Notes: generated by a model not told the origin, from the letters alone. Counted from the stretch's first letter, positions 16,213-24,357 are shown. The stretch: 64,000 nt of DNA from Chersky-840 sp963838775 (GCA_963838775.1 CAWISP010000026.1:62001-126000), one strand, 5' to 3'. A program made the numbers and translations.

Positions 16213-16688
16213 CCGAGCGCTGGTTCCCCGACGAGATGCCGATGCCCGCCGCCAACGCCGAGACCATGGGATGGTGGGAGGCCGCCGCCGATCACCGGCT
16301 CGTGGTGCAACGGTGCACCGATTGCGGCGCCACGCGTCATCCCCCGGGACCGGTGTGCCCGCGTTGTCGCAGCATGTCGTCGGAGTGGTCCGCCACCCCG
16401 GGCACCGGCACGGTGTACACGTACACGGTCGTGCGCCAGGCCTTCATCCCGTCCCTGCAGGACAAGCTCCCCTACGTCGTGATCGTCGTGGAGCTCGACG
16501 GGGGGAAAGGGGCGCGCATCGTGTCGAACCTGGTCGACGTCGAACCGGAAGAGGTGACCGTGGGCATGCCCGTCGAAGTGGTGTGGGAGGACATGGGACC
16601 GGAGCTGGCCGTGCCCCGCTTCCGATCGGCGCCGACCACCGCCGCCACCTCGCCGACGGCGGCGACGAGGCCAGGAGAGCCTCGATGA
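16209..16688 (+). CDS. Zn-ribbon/OB-fold DUF35 protein (acyl-CoA-binding partner of thiolase-like protein, copy 1)
   Basis: 159 residues, ATG inside the ATGA overlap with the thiolase-like gene. A rubredoxin-like zinc ribbon has the four cysteines CTDCGATRHPPGPVCPRC at about residues 36-53, followed by an OB fold (GTVYTYTVVRQAF, PYVVIVVELDGG, NLVDVEPEEVTVGMPV). In steroid-degrading actinobacteria, DUF35 proteins bind the acyl-CoA and are needed for the aldolase activity of their thiolase-like neighbour. Residues after about 140 are a Thr/Ala-rich tail without conservation. The stop overlaps the next thiolase-like start. Confidence 0.88.
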   Translation: MTERWFPDEMPMPAANAETMGWWEAAADHRLVVQRCTDCGATRHPPGPVCPRCRSMSSEWSATPGTGTVYTYTVVRQAFIPSLQDKLPYVVIVVELDGGKGARIVSNLVDVEPEEVTVGMPVEVVWEDMGPELAVPRFRSAPTTAATSPTAATRPGEPR

Positions 16689-17857
16689 CGCCGCCCCGGG
16701 GCCGGCGGGCCGTGATCGCGGGGGTGGCGACGTCGGACTACCCCCATCTCCCCCATCTCTCGGAGCACGCCGTGCACGGTCAGGCCGCTGATCGCGCCTT
16801 GGCCGACGCCGGTCTCACCTTCGCCGATGTGGACGGCTTCGCCACCACCGGCTTCTTCCCCATGTACGCCACCGGGGTGGCCGAGTACCTCGGCCTCCAC
16901 CCCATCTACTTCGACGAGACCAACTCGGGCGGGTCGTCGTTCGAGGTGCTCGTGGAGCACGCCGCCTACGCCGTCGAGTGCGGAGCGGCCGACGTGGTGC
17001 TCGTCACCTACGGCAGCATCCAGCTCTCCCAGATGGGACGCCGACTGGGTACCGGCGGCGGGGGCGGAGGCGGCTTCGCTCCGGGGCCGGCCATCTACGA
17101 CGCCCTGTGGGGCAACACGTTGGTGGGCAACTACGCCATGGCGGCGCGCCGCCACAGGCACGAGTTCGGGACCACCCCCGAGCAGCTGGCGGCGGTGGCG
17201 GTGGCGATGCGCCGGCATGCGGCGAGCAATCCCCAGGCTCAAGAGCGCGAGCCGATCACGGTCGACGACGTCGTGTCGTCACGACTCGTCGCCGACCCGC
17301 TGCACAAGCTCGACTGTTGCGTGATCTCCGACGGCGGGGGGGCGTGTGTCGTCACGACCGAGGAGCGCGCCGCCGATCTGCCCCGCGACCCCGTCTACGT
17401 GCTCGGCGCCGCTCACGCCACCACCCACCACCTGAACCTGTCGGCCATGCCCAGCCTGACGGTTTCTCCGGCCGCCCAGTGTGGACCCGTCGCCTTCGCC
17501 CGGGCCGGGATCACACCCGACGATGTCGACGTGGCGCAGCTCTACGACTCGTTCACCATCACCGTGGTGCTCACCGTCGAGGACCTCGGCTTCTGCGCCA
17601 AGGGCGAGGGTGGTGCCTTCGTGGAGAACGGCGGGCTCGAAGTGGGTGGGCGGCTCCCGACCAACACCGACGGCGGCGGCCTCTCGGCGTGTCACCCCGG
17701 GATGCGGGGCATGTTCCTCATCGTCGAGGCGGTGCGACAGCTGCGCGGCGAAGGGGGGGCCACCCAGGTCCCCGGGGCGCGTATCGCCGTGGCGCACGGG
17801 ACCGGCGGCATGCTCTCGACCGGCGCCACCCTCGTACTGGGACGGGAGGCCCCATGA
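16685..17857 (+). CDS. Thiolase-like lipid-transfer protein (copy 2), Cys nucleophile replaced
   Basis: 390 residues from ATG 16685 in an ATGA overlap. Fold marks are AVIAGVATSDYPH, ADAGLTFADVDGFATTG, AQLYDSFTITVVLTVEDLGFC and LPTNTDGGGLSACHPGMRG. At the thiolase nucleophile position the sequence is NSGGSSFEVLVEH, with Ser85 where copy 1 has Cys91, so ordinary thiolysis is unlikely. The conserved YDSFT motif fits a retro-aldolase or other CoA-ester lyase of the Ltp2 kind. A Gly-rich loop (GTGGGGGGGFAPG) at about residues 119-131 is unusual. It is followed by its own DUF35 gene. Confidence 0.86.
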   Translation: MTPPRGRRAVIAGVATSDYPHLPHLSEHAVHGQAADRALADAGLTFADVDGFATTGFFPMYATGVAEYLGLHPIYFDETNSGGSSFEVLVEHAAYAVECGAADVVLVTYGSIQLSQMGRRLGTGGGGGGGFAPGPAIYDALWGNTLVGNYAMAARRHRHEFGTTPEQLAAVAVAMRRHAASNPQAQEREPITVDDVVSSRLVADPLHKLDCCVISDGGGACVVTTEERAADLPRDPVYVLGAAHATTHHLNLSAMPSLTVSPAAQCGPVAFARAGITPDDVDVAQLYDSFTITVVLTVEDLGFCAKGEGGAFVENGGLEVGGRLPTNTDGGGLSACHPGMRGMFLIVEAVRQLRGEGGATQVPGARIAVAHGTGGMLSTGATLVLGREAP

Positions 17858-18295
17858 CCGATCGCACCCCGACCCGCTCCCGACGAGCGACCGCCCAAAC
17901 CCCGCCCGGCGCCGACCCCGGACCACGATTCCGCCCCGTACTGGACCGCCGCCCACGACGGGCGTCTCGTCGTCCAGCGGTGCACCATCTGTGGTGCCCG
18001 CCAGCTCTATCCCCGCGACCGGTGCCTGGTGTGCCGTGGTCCGGTCGAATGGATCGAGGCGAGCGGACGGGGCACCGTCTACAGCTTCACCGTGATCCGC
18101 CAGATGTACTCCCGTCCCTTCAGGGACTGGGTCCCCTACGTCGTGGCGCTCGTCGACCTCGAAGAAGGCCCCCGGGTCATGACGAACATCGTGGACTGTG
18201 CGCCCGAGGACGTCCGTATCGGGATGGCGGTGCGGGCCCGGTTCGAGGCCGTGTCCGACGAGGCGGGGATCGCGCTCTTCTCCCCCACCGAGTGA
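17854..18295 (+). pseudogene. Zn-ribbon/OB-fold DUF35 protein (copy 2), apparent N-terminal frameshift
   Basis: ATG 17854 makes an ATGA overlap with the thiolase-like gene, but its frame does not reach the conserved domain. The domain is read one base later from about 17873: PAPDERPPKPRP, YWTAAHDGRLVVQR, a zinc ribbon with CTIC (from 17999) and CLVC, then an OB fold ending at 18295. Deleting one C of the run 17867-17870 would join ATG 17854 to this frame and give a 146-residue protein like copy 1. No ATG, GTG or TTG start precedes the zinc ribbon in the domain frame; GTG 18029 would lose it. Either a sequencing insertion or a recent inactivating mutation. Confidence 0.75.
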
Positions 18296-18324
18296 AGGAG
18301 CGTCCGGCCGAGTGAAGGTGCCTT

Positions 18325-18342
18325 CCCCTTCGAGTGAAGGGG
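18325..18342 (+). terminator. Short hairpin after the DUF35 copy 2 gene
   Basis: A 7-bp perfect stem (CCCCTTC, loop GAGT, GAAGGGG) begins 30 bp after the DUF35 stop. No T-run follows. It could be a weak intrinsic terminator separating the six-gene chain from the ferritin-like gene, or an RNA processing site. The motif CGAGTGAAGG occurs three times within 18290-18341, which may be chance. Confidence 0.25.
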
Positions 18343-18455
18343 CGTCGGGCGGTGGCTTGCCCACCGGTGCTGGGCATGGGATCGTTCCGGATGGGCCCTC
18401 CGGCGTGAGATGGCCACGCGGGGTGTGCGCAGAGCCACCCGGGAGAGGAGTCACG

Positions 18456-19055
18456 ATGTCGGACAAGCCCAGCTACCTCGGCCTGCTGAACGCGATCGCG
18501 GTGAACGAGGCTCGTGCCCATCAGTACCTCCAGGTGTGGATCGACAAGACGACCGACCCCGACGTGAAAGCGGTCCTGCGCACCGTGGCGTGGCGCGAAG
18601 GTGAGCACGGCATGAGCTTCGCCAAACGGGTCAACGAGTTGGGCTACGAGCTGCGCGACCGGGACGACCTCGACCTCGCCGACCGGTTGGAGGTGGCGGG
18701 CTCGGACCGCAGCGACCTCGAGAAGATGGAGTACTTCGGCCAGGACCGTCTCGACGAGGTCCTCGGAGCCTTCGACACCATCTTCCAGGACCACACCATC
18801 GACATCCGGTCCGGTGAGCTGCTCGGGCGCTACGTGGCCGAGGAGTTCGACACGGCCCGGCTGCTGCGCTGCTGCTACGACGAACTCAAGGCGCGCCAGG
18901 GCGCCGCGTCCCCGGCGTCGGGCACGACGTCTGCGTCGCCATCGGCGTCGGGCGAGCTGGCCGCCCTCAACGACAAGGTGGACGCGTTGTGCCGGGCCGT
19001 CGACGAGCTCCGGCAGATCGTGTGCGCCCAGACCATGCCGACGAAGGCCTCCTGA
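18456..19055 (+). CDS. Ferritin-like four-helix protein with C-terminal coiled coil
   Basis: 199 residues from ATG 18456 with a good GGGAGAGGAG ribosome site. Helices carry the carboxylate/His pattern of ferritin-like proteins: NEARAHQYL (residues 17-25), WREGEHGMSFAKR (about 47-59) with ExxH spacing, SGELLGRYVAEEFDTARLL in the second half. This suggests a metal site, possibly di-iron, although all ligands cannot be confirmed. Residues about 165-192 (ELAALNDKVDALCRAVDEL) form a short coiled coil with two cysteines. No signal peptide. Its place between two thiolase/DUF35 pairs suggests an oxidative or iron-handling role in the same pathway, but the substrate is unknown. Confidence 0.7.
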   Translation: MSDKPSYLGLLNAIAVNEARAHQYLQVWIDKTTDPDVKAVLRTVAWREGEHGMSFAKRVNELGYELRDRDDLDLADRLEVAGSDRSDLEKMEYFGQDRLDEVLGAFDTIFQDHTIDIRSGELLGRYVAEEFDTARLLRCCYDELKARQGAASPASGTTSASPSASGELAALNDKVDALCRAVDELRQIVCAQTMPTKAS

Positions 19056-19068
19056 GCACCACGCGTTC

Positions 19069-19512
19069 GTGACGATCGGAGAGACGGCGCCCGACGTGGC
19101 CGTGAGCGTCGCCGTCCCCGTGCGAGAAGGTCTGTTCACCGACACCGACCCGCCGCGCCTTCTCGGGGGCCGGTGCGAGGTGTGCGGACGCCATCACTTC
19201 CCCCGTCACGACACGTGCCCCTACTGTGCCTCCGATGGGATCCGTCCCGTCGAGCTGGCGGGGAACGGCCGCCTGTGGAGCTGGACGGCCGTCACCACCG
19301 CACCCCCGGGCTACGGCGGCGACGTCCCTTACGGGTTCGGCGTGGTGGAGCTGCCCGAGGGGCTGCGCGTGGTGGCACGGCTCACCGAAGCCGACCCGTC
19401 GCGCCTGGAGGCGGGCCAGCCCATGGAGCTCGTCGTGATCCCGATCGGCGTCGACGCCGAGGGCGGACGACCCGTCGTCACCTACGGCTTCGCTCCTCGG
19501 GAACGACGGTGA
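19069..19512 (+). CDS. Zn-ribbon/OB-fold DUF35 protein (copy 3)
   Basis: 147 residues from GTG 19069. Zinc-ribbon cysteines are CEVCGRHHFPRHDTCPYC; the OB fold follows (GRLWSWTAVTTAPPGY, YGFGVVELPEGLRVVARL, MELVVIPIGVDAEG). Here the DUF35 gene precedes its thiolase-like partner, the reverse of copies 1 and 2, and overlaps it by GTGA. The OB-fold part resembles acyl-CoA-binding DUF35 proteins more than nucleic acid binders. The start is chosen 13 bp after the ferritin-like stop; a GTG further in is possible. Confidence 0.83.
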   Translation: MTIGETAPDVAVSVAVPVREGLFTDTDPPRLLGGRCEVCGRHHFPRHDTCPYCASDGIRPVELAGNGRLWSWTAVTTAPPGYGGDVPYGFGVVELPEGLRVVARLTEADPSRLEAGQPMELVVIPIGVDAEGGRPVVTYGFAPRERR

Positions 19513-20666
19513 GCGGCGTCGACGTCGCCGGGGTGGGGATCCACCCCTTCGGCCGTTTCGAGGATCGCACCACCACCGACATGGGCGTGACCGCCGTCCG
19601 CGCCGCGTTGGCAGAGGCAGACCTCGACAAAGGCGGCTTCCAGGCCGCCTTCTGCGCCACCGCCTACGGAGGAGTGGCGTCGGGCCACAAGGTGCTGTCG
19701 CGCCTCGGCATGACGGGGATGCCCATCGTCGACGTCGAGGCGGGATGCGCCAGCGGTGGCGCCGCGCTCATGCTGGGGGCGGGTGCCATCCGGGCCGGCG
19801 CCTACGACACCGTGCTCGTCTTCGGGGTGGAGAAGATGCCCAAGGGGATGATCCGGTCCTCGTTCTTCGAGCCGTGGCAGGAGGAGTCGGGCCTGGCCGC
19901 CACGCCGGCCTATTTCGCCCTCCGTGCCCAGCGGCTCATGCAGGACTCGGGGGTGACCAAGGACCACCTCGCCCAGGTGGTCGTGAAGAACCGTCGCCAC
20001 GGGGTGCACAACCCCGATGCCATGTTCCGCGCCGAGGTCGACGCCTCGGCCGTCCTCGCCTCGCGCCTGGTGTGCGAGCCCCTCCACCTCTGGATGCTGT
20101 GCACTCCCAACGAGGGGGCGGCCGCCGTGGTGCTCAGGCGCGCCCGTGCCGGCGGCGCCCGAACCATCGCCGACGCGGCTCGCCCCGTGCATCTCGGCGC
20201 GGCGGTCCTGCGTTCGCATCTGCCCGGGTCCGTGCTCAACGAGTCGACACCGATGTCCGGGCTCGTCGACGAATCGGTGCCGGCCCCGAGCACCCTGGCG
20301 GCGACGGCCGCCTACGAGGAGGCCGGGATCGGCCCCGAGGACCTCGACGTGGTCGAGTGCCAGGACACCGACGCGGCACGCGAGCTGCTGTCGTACGAAG
20401 AGCTCGGATTGTGTGCACCGGGCGGGGCGGCGGCCCTGGCCGACGAGGGTGCGACGACGCTCGGTGGGCGCATCCCGGTGAACCCGAGCGGCGGGCTGTT
20501 GTCGAAGGGTGAGCCTCTCGGCGCCTCCGCGCTCGGGCAGGTGGTCACGCTCGTCCACCAGCTGCGCGGCGACGCCGGGCACAATCAGGTCGAAGGGGCA
20601 CGCGTGGCGCTCGCCCACACTGTGGGACGCGGCGCCAACGCCAGTGTCGTCGTCCTCACCCGCTGA
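19509..20666 (+). CDS. SCP2-type thiolase (copy 3)
   Basis: 385 residues from GTG 19509. Unlike copies 1 and 2 it has the canonical Cys80 in EAGCASGGAALMLG and NPSGGLLSKGEPLGASALG. In thiolases the latter usually reads KGHPLGATG, so the catalytic His is Glu here. The YDxFT motif is replaced by VECQDTDAARELLSYEELGLC. It is therefore closer to SCP2-type thiolases, yet with an altered general-base residue. Likely substrate is an acyl-CoA or 3-ketoacyl-CoA from the same pathway. Ends 20 bp before the binding-protein gene. Confidence 0.87.
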   Translation: MSGVDVAGVGIHPFGRFEDRTTTDMGVTAVRAALAEADLDKGGFQAAFCATAYGGVASGHKVLSRLGMTGMPIVDVEAGCASGGAALMLGAGAIRAGAYDTVLVFGVEKMPKGMIRSSFFEPWQEESGLAATPAYFALRAQRLMQDSGVTKDHLAQVVVKNRRHGVHNPDAMFRAEVDASAVLASRLVCEPLHLWMLCTPNEGAAAVVLRRARAGGARTIADAARPVHLGAAVLRSHLPGSVLNESTPMSGLVDESVPAPSTLAATAAYEEAGIGPEDLDVVECQDTDAARELLSYEELGLCAPGGAAALADEGATTLGGRIPVNPSGGLLSKGEPLGASALGQVVTLVHQLRGDAGHNQVEGARVALAHTVGRGANASVVVLTR

Positions 20667-20686
20667 CGATCGTCCGAAGGGGGCCC

Positions 20687-21754
20687 ATGTCCGACTCGCC
20701 CAGCACGACGGCACCGATCCTGGTGGGCGTCCTCTACGACTACCCCCAAGCCGACAACGGGGCGCTGTTCGAGGACGCCGTGCGCGTCGGCATCGACGAG
20801 GTGGCCGCCACCGGGCGCCTCGACCGCGCCTTCGAACTGCTGCCGCGCCATGCCCACGGGCTCCCGGGTGGCTCGGCGTTCCATGTGGAGAAGACCTTTG
20901 CCGAGCTCGTCGACGCGGGCGCCCTCCTCATCCTCGGCCCCACCATCAGTGACAACGGGCTCATCGTGGGTCCGTTGGCCGATGCCGCCGGGGTGCCGTG
21001 CATCAATTACACCGGTGGGGAACGGACCCGGGGCGAGTTCATGTTCCATTACCAGGTCGGCTCGCTCGAAGAAGAACCCGCCGTACTGGCCCGCTACGTG
21101 GCGGGCCAGGGCCGCGCCAGCGTGGCCGTCGCCCACGACCACTCCCCCGTGGGACGTCGCTACGCGGAATTCTTCTCCGAGGCGTGCGGCGCCCTCGGCA
21201 TCGACATCACCGGGATGGCCGCCATCGCACCGCTCGCCGAAGATGTCTCGCCGGTGGTGGCACGCCTGCGATCGGGCGCGCCCGACGGGCTCGTCTACCT
21301 CGGGCTGGGCGTGGCGGCACGAGCCGTGGCGTTGGCGGTCGAGGCCGAGAAATGGGACGTGCCGGTGGTAGCCAACTCCGCACTCATGTTCGGCTACGGC
21401 CGGCGCGATTGGCGGGCGGGGTGGGACGGGTGGGTCTATGTCGACACCGTGGCTGACGACAACCGCAGCCGGGCCGCCCTGCGGCAGCGCTCACCGCGCA
21501 GTGCGGCCGGCCCCATCGGCGTGGCCGCCTACGACATGGGCCGTCTCGTGGCCGAGTCCGTGGCCCGCACTGCCCATCTCACCCGAGTCGGCATCAAGGA
21601 CGGGCTCGAGCGCGTCAAGCAGCTCCCGGCCTCGAGCGGCATGGACGGCACCACTATGGGCTTCGGGCACTACGACCACGGCGCTCTGAAGGGCCGCTAC
21701 CTGGTGCTGCGGCAGTGGCTCGACGGCAAGACCGTGCAGGTCGCCGAGCAATAA
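20687..21754 (+). CDS. Periplasmic-binding-protein-like (type I, leucine/amide family) without signal peptide
   Basis: 355 residues from ATG 20687 with GAAGGGGG upstream. The fold is that of ABC transporter branched-chain amino acid/amide binding proteins: PILVGVLYDYPQADNG, ALLILGPTISDNG, CINYTGGERTRGEF, ASVAVAHDHSPVGRRYAEFF, VAAYDMGRLVAESV. No signal peptide or lipobox is present, and no permease or ATPase gene is nearby, so it is predicted to be cytosolic. It is the last gene of the catabolic island. It could sense a CoA-pathway metabolite, or be an exported protein with a missed start; the short upstream gap (20 bp) argues against the latter. Confidence 0.75.
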   Translation: MSDSPSTTAPILVGVLYDYPQADNGALFEDAVRVGIDEVAATGRLDRAFELLPRHAHGLPGGSAFHVEKTFAELVDAGALLILGPTISDNGLIVGPLADAAGVPCINYTGGERTRGEFMFHYQVGSLEEEPAVLARYVAGQGRASVAVAHDHSPVGRRYAEFFSEACGALGIDITGMAAIAPLAEDVSPVVARLRSGAPDGLVYLGLGVAARAVALAVEAEKWDVPVVANSALMFGYGRRDWRAGWDGWVYVDTVADDNRSRAALRQRSPRSAAGPIGVAAYDMGRLVAESVARTAHLTRVGIKDGLERVKQLPASSGMDGTTMGFGHYDHGALKGRYLVLRQWLDGKTVQVAEQ

Positions 21755-21809
21755 CACGCCGGCCACGAACGACCCGAATACCACCGCAACCGTCGGCGCC
21801 GCCTCGTCG

Positions 21810-22217
21810 TCACGGCACGGCGGGAACGTCGCCCAGCCTCTGGATGTAGATGGTGATGTGAGCGATACGGTCCTCGGAGTCGAGGTCAAAGACGAGCGCT
21901 TCGGGTGTCTCGAGGGGCGAGCCGCTGATGTCGACGATCTCGGTGAGCTCCACCAGCACGGTCCGGCCCATGCTGAGTACGCGGTCGATCCGCATCGAGT
22001 AGCCAGGCAGCGCCGGCATCAGTTCGGTGAGGAAGGCCACGTAGGGGTCCCGCGGTGTGTAGGTGTCGCCGAAGGGGCCCACGCGCACGACGTCTTCGGC
22101 CAGACACGCCGCCATGGCCTCCCAGTCGTGGGCGACGAGGCGCTCGAGGTAGCGCCGCACGACGGCGCCGGCGTCACCGGTCGAGGCGGTGTCGGTCGGG
22201 CTGGCGTCGTTCACCAT
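21810..22217 (-). CDS. NTF2-fold (SnoaL-like) protein
   Basis: 135 residues from ATG 22217 with a clear AGGAGGAG site. VVRRYLERLVAHDWEAMAACLAEDVVRVGPFG is the typical SnoaL/limonene-hydrolase-like start, and VDISGSPLETPEALVFDLDSEDRIAHITIY the C-terminal half of the cone-shaped fold. Such proteins are polyketide cyclases, isomerases, epoxide hydrolases or ligand binders. It lies 22 bp downstream of the P450 gene on the same strand and is probably co-transcribed, so it may act on a P450 product. No catalytic residues can be assigned with confidence. Confidence 0.8.
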   Translation of the reverse strand: MVNDASPTDTASTGDAGAVVRRYLERLVAHDWEAMAACLAEDVVRVGPFGDTYTPRDPYVAFLTELMPALPGYSMRIDRVLSMGRTVLVELTEIVDISGSPLETPEALVFDLDSEDRIAHITIYIQRLGDVPAVP

Positions 22218-22239
22218 GTCTCCTCCTGTCGCGTCGATC

Positions 22240-23547
22240 TCAATGCAACGTCACGAACATGTGCTTGAGCCCAGCGTGCTTGTTGGTGCGGAACCGCTCG
22301 ATGGGCCGGTCGAGCGAAAGCCGCTCGAAGCGTGCCAGGAGCTCCTCGAGCATGATGCGGATCTCGAGCCTGGCCAGGTTCGCCCCCAGGCAGAAGTGGC
22401 TGCGGTGGCCGAACGCCACGTGGGGGTTGGGGCTACGGCGAACGTCGAACGCAAAGGGCTCGTCGAAGACGTCCTCGTCGCGATTGGCCGATGCCCACCA
22501 CAACGTGACCTTGTCACCGGTGCGGATCTTCTCGCCGGCCACCTCCACGTCGTGCGTGGCGGTGCGCCGGTTGTAGAGCGTCGGGCTCGACCACCGCAAG
22601 ACTTCCTCCACCGCGGTCGGCAACACCGACGGGTCCCGACGGAGGAGGTCCCATTGCTCGGGATGCTCGATGAGGGCGGCCATCCCCAAGGCGATGGCAT
22701 TGCGCGTCGTCTCACTTCCTGCCGCGATGAGGAGGTTGAAGAACATGAGCAGCTCGAGGTCCGACAGCGGTGCGGCCTCGCCGTCGTCGTTCTCGACGGT
22801 GGCGACGGCCACGGTGGCGACGATGTCGTCACCACCCTCGGCGCGCCGGTGTCCGATCAGGGCGGACCCGTAGGCGGCCATCGCCGCGGCGGCCTGCTCC
22901 GATCCCGCGCTGCGGGTGCCCAGCTCGCGGTCGTCGTAGGTCAACGTGGCGTTCGTCCACGTCATCAGGTCATGCCGATCCTCGTCGGGAATGCCCATCA
23001 ACATGGCGATGGCCTGCAGGGGCAGCTCCACCGCCACGTCGACCAAGAAGTCACAACGGCCGCGGGCCGCCACCGCGTCGAGGATGGCCGCCGTGCGGGC
23101 CCGGAGCTCACCCTCGAGCAGAGCCAGTGCCCGCGGCGCAACCGCCGGCGTGATCAGACGCCGGATGCGATGATGACGCGGGTCGTCCATCATGTTGAGC
23201 AGGACGCCCGCTGCAAACCCGTAGGGGAGGTCCTCGATCAGGGTCCCGCCACCGGGCGCGTCCGGTGCCCGCTCCGAGGAGAACGTCTCGGCGTCGGCCC
23301 CGATCGCCTGTATGTCGGCGTGACGACTGATCACCCAGAAGCCCGTCCCGTCCGGCGTGTGGCTCGTGGGCTCGTGCCACCACACCGGCGCCTCCCGGCG
23401 CAAACGCGTGAACGCAGCGTCGGGGAACCCTCCGGCGAACAGCGCCAGGTCGGTCAGGTCGATGTCGGCGAGGCCCACGCACCGGCTCCCTTCGAGTCGG
23501 GTCCCCTCGAGCTCGGTCCCGACACTCGGTCCAGCCCTTGCCTGCAT
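22240..23547 (-). CDS. Cytochrome P450
   Basis: 435 residues from ATG 23547; GTG 23565 in frame is an alternative. All P450 marks are present: I-helix AAGSETT (about 275-281), K-helix EEVLRW (about 313) and the heme loop HVAFGHRSHFCLGANLAR with the heme-binding Cys at about 386. It lacks a membrane anchor and is a soluble class I-type enzyme needing ferredoxin and a reductase, neither of which is in the window. Its overall pattern (LNMMDDPRHHRIRRL, LYNRRTATHDVEVAGEKI) is like actinobacterial CYPs that hydroxylate steroids or fatty acids. It neighbours the CoA-ester island and an NTF2-fold gene, so it may start catabolism of the same hydrophobic compound. Confidence 0.93.
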   Translation of the reverse strand: MQARAGPSVGTELEGTRLEGSRCVGLADIDLTDLALFAGGFPDAAFTRLRREAPVWWHEPTSHTPDGTGFWVISRHADIQAIGADAETFSSERAPDAPGGGTLIEDLPYGFAAGVLLNMMDDPRHHRIRRLITPAVAPRALALLEGELRARTAAILDAVAARGRCDFLVDVAVELPLQAIAMLMGIPDEDRHDLMTWTNATLTYDDRELGTRSAGSEQAAAAMAAYGSALIGHRRAEGGDDIVATVAVATVENDDGEAAPLSDLELLMFFNLLIAAGSETTRNAIALGMAALIEHPEQWDLLRRDPSVLPTAVEEVLRWSSPTLYNRRTATHDVEVAGEKIRTGDKVTLWWASANRDEDVFDEPFAFDVRRSPNPHVAFGHRSHFCLGANLARLEIRIMLEELLARFERLSLDRPIERFRTNKHAGLKHMFVTLH

Positions 23548-23610
23548 GTCCCGCCATTCGACCACACCGGGCCGGCGACCACCGGGCGATCGGAGATCTC
23601 GGGCGGGAGC

Positions 23611-24357
23611 CTACCGGATCACGAGCCGCAGACCCCCGTCGATGACCTCGTCGTGGACGAGATCCCCGTGGCGCGCCTGCCAGGTCCCGTCAGCGATGTC
23701 GGCGCGTAAGCGGTCCATGCGAAGCGCCACGAGATCGTCGGGCAACATCGCCAGACCTGACATGCATGCCCGCACCTCGGGGTCGAGGTATTCCTCGGGT
23801 CGTTGCCAGAACGCCCAGTTGAAGCCGTCGACGCAATCGGAGGGGATCATGACCGGCTCGATGCGGTCGGCTCCGATGATCTCGGCGACGGCCTCGGGAG
23901 GCGGCACCAGGTTGGACGGGAGCTCGTTCACCTCGGGCACGTAGTCCGTGAACAACCAGAACCCGCCGTGCACGACGGGGTCGAACGTGAGCACGGCCAC
24001 CCCGCGTGCGACGCGGGCCATCTCCCGTAGGCCGCCGGGTACGTCGATCCAGTGGTGGATGGTGAGCACGGCCAGCGCGGCGTCGAAGGAGTCGTCGGGA
24101 AACGGCAAACGCTCCGCCACGGCCCGCACCACGGGCGCGGCATCGACGGGGCGCTGGGCCGCCATGACGGGCGACGGTTCGACGGCGACGACCACCCGGT
24201 CGGCGGGCTCGTAGGAGCCGGTGCCCGCGCCGATGTCGACGACGGTTCGGGCCGAGCCCAGGGCTCGCGTGATCTGCGCCGCGATGCGGGGGTCGGGCCG
24301 GCGGTGACGGCTGTAGGCCCGGCCGATCCCGTCGTAGATCGCCGCCTTGGCCGCCAT
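23611..24357 (-). CDS. Class I SAM-dependent methyltransferase
   Basis: 248 residues; ATG 24357 (MAAKAAIYDGIGRAYSRHRR) has an ideal GGAGGTGACGTC leader, so the longer open frame upstream is not used. Motif I is VVDIGAGTGSYEP, the acidic strand 2 is VVAVEPSPVMAAQR, and LPFPDDSFDAALAVLTIHHW is the post-motif II/III block. It resembles small-molecule methyltransferases of the UbiE/BioC-like group. The C-terminal half (FWLFTDYVPEV, DCVDGFNWAFWQRPEEYL) is less conserved. Substrate unknown. Transcribed toward the P450 gene with a 63-bp gap. Confidence 0.87.
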   Translation of the reverse strand: MAAKAAIYDGIGRAYSRHRRPDPRIAAQITRALGSARTVVDIGAGTGSYEPADRVVVAVEPSPVMAAQRPVDAAPVVRAVAERLPFPDDSFDAALAVLTIHHWIDVPGGLREMARVARGVAVLTFDPVVHGGFWLFTDYVPEVNELPSNLVPPPEAVAEIIGADRIEPVMIPSDCVDGFNWAFWQRPEEYLDPEVRACMSGLAMLPDDLVALRMDRLRADIADGTWQARHGDLVHDEVIDGGLRLVIR

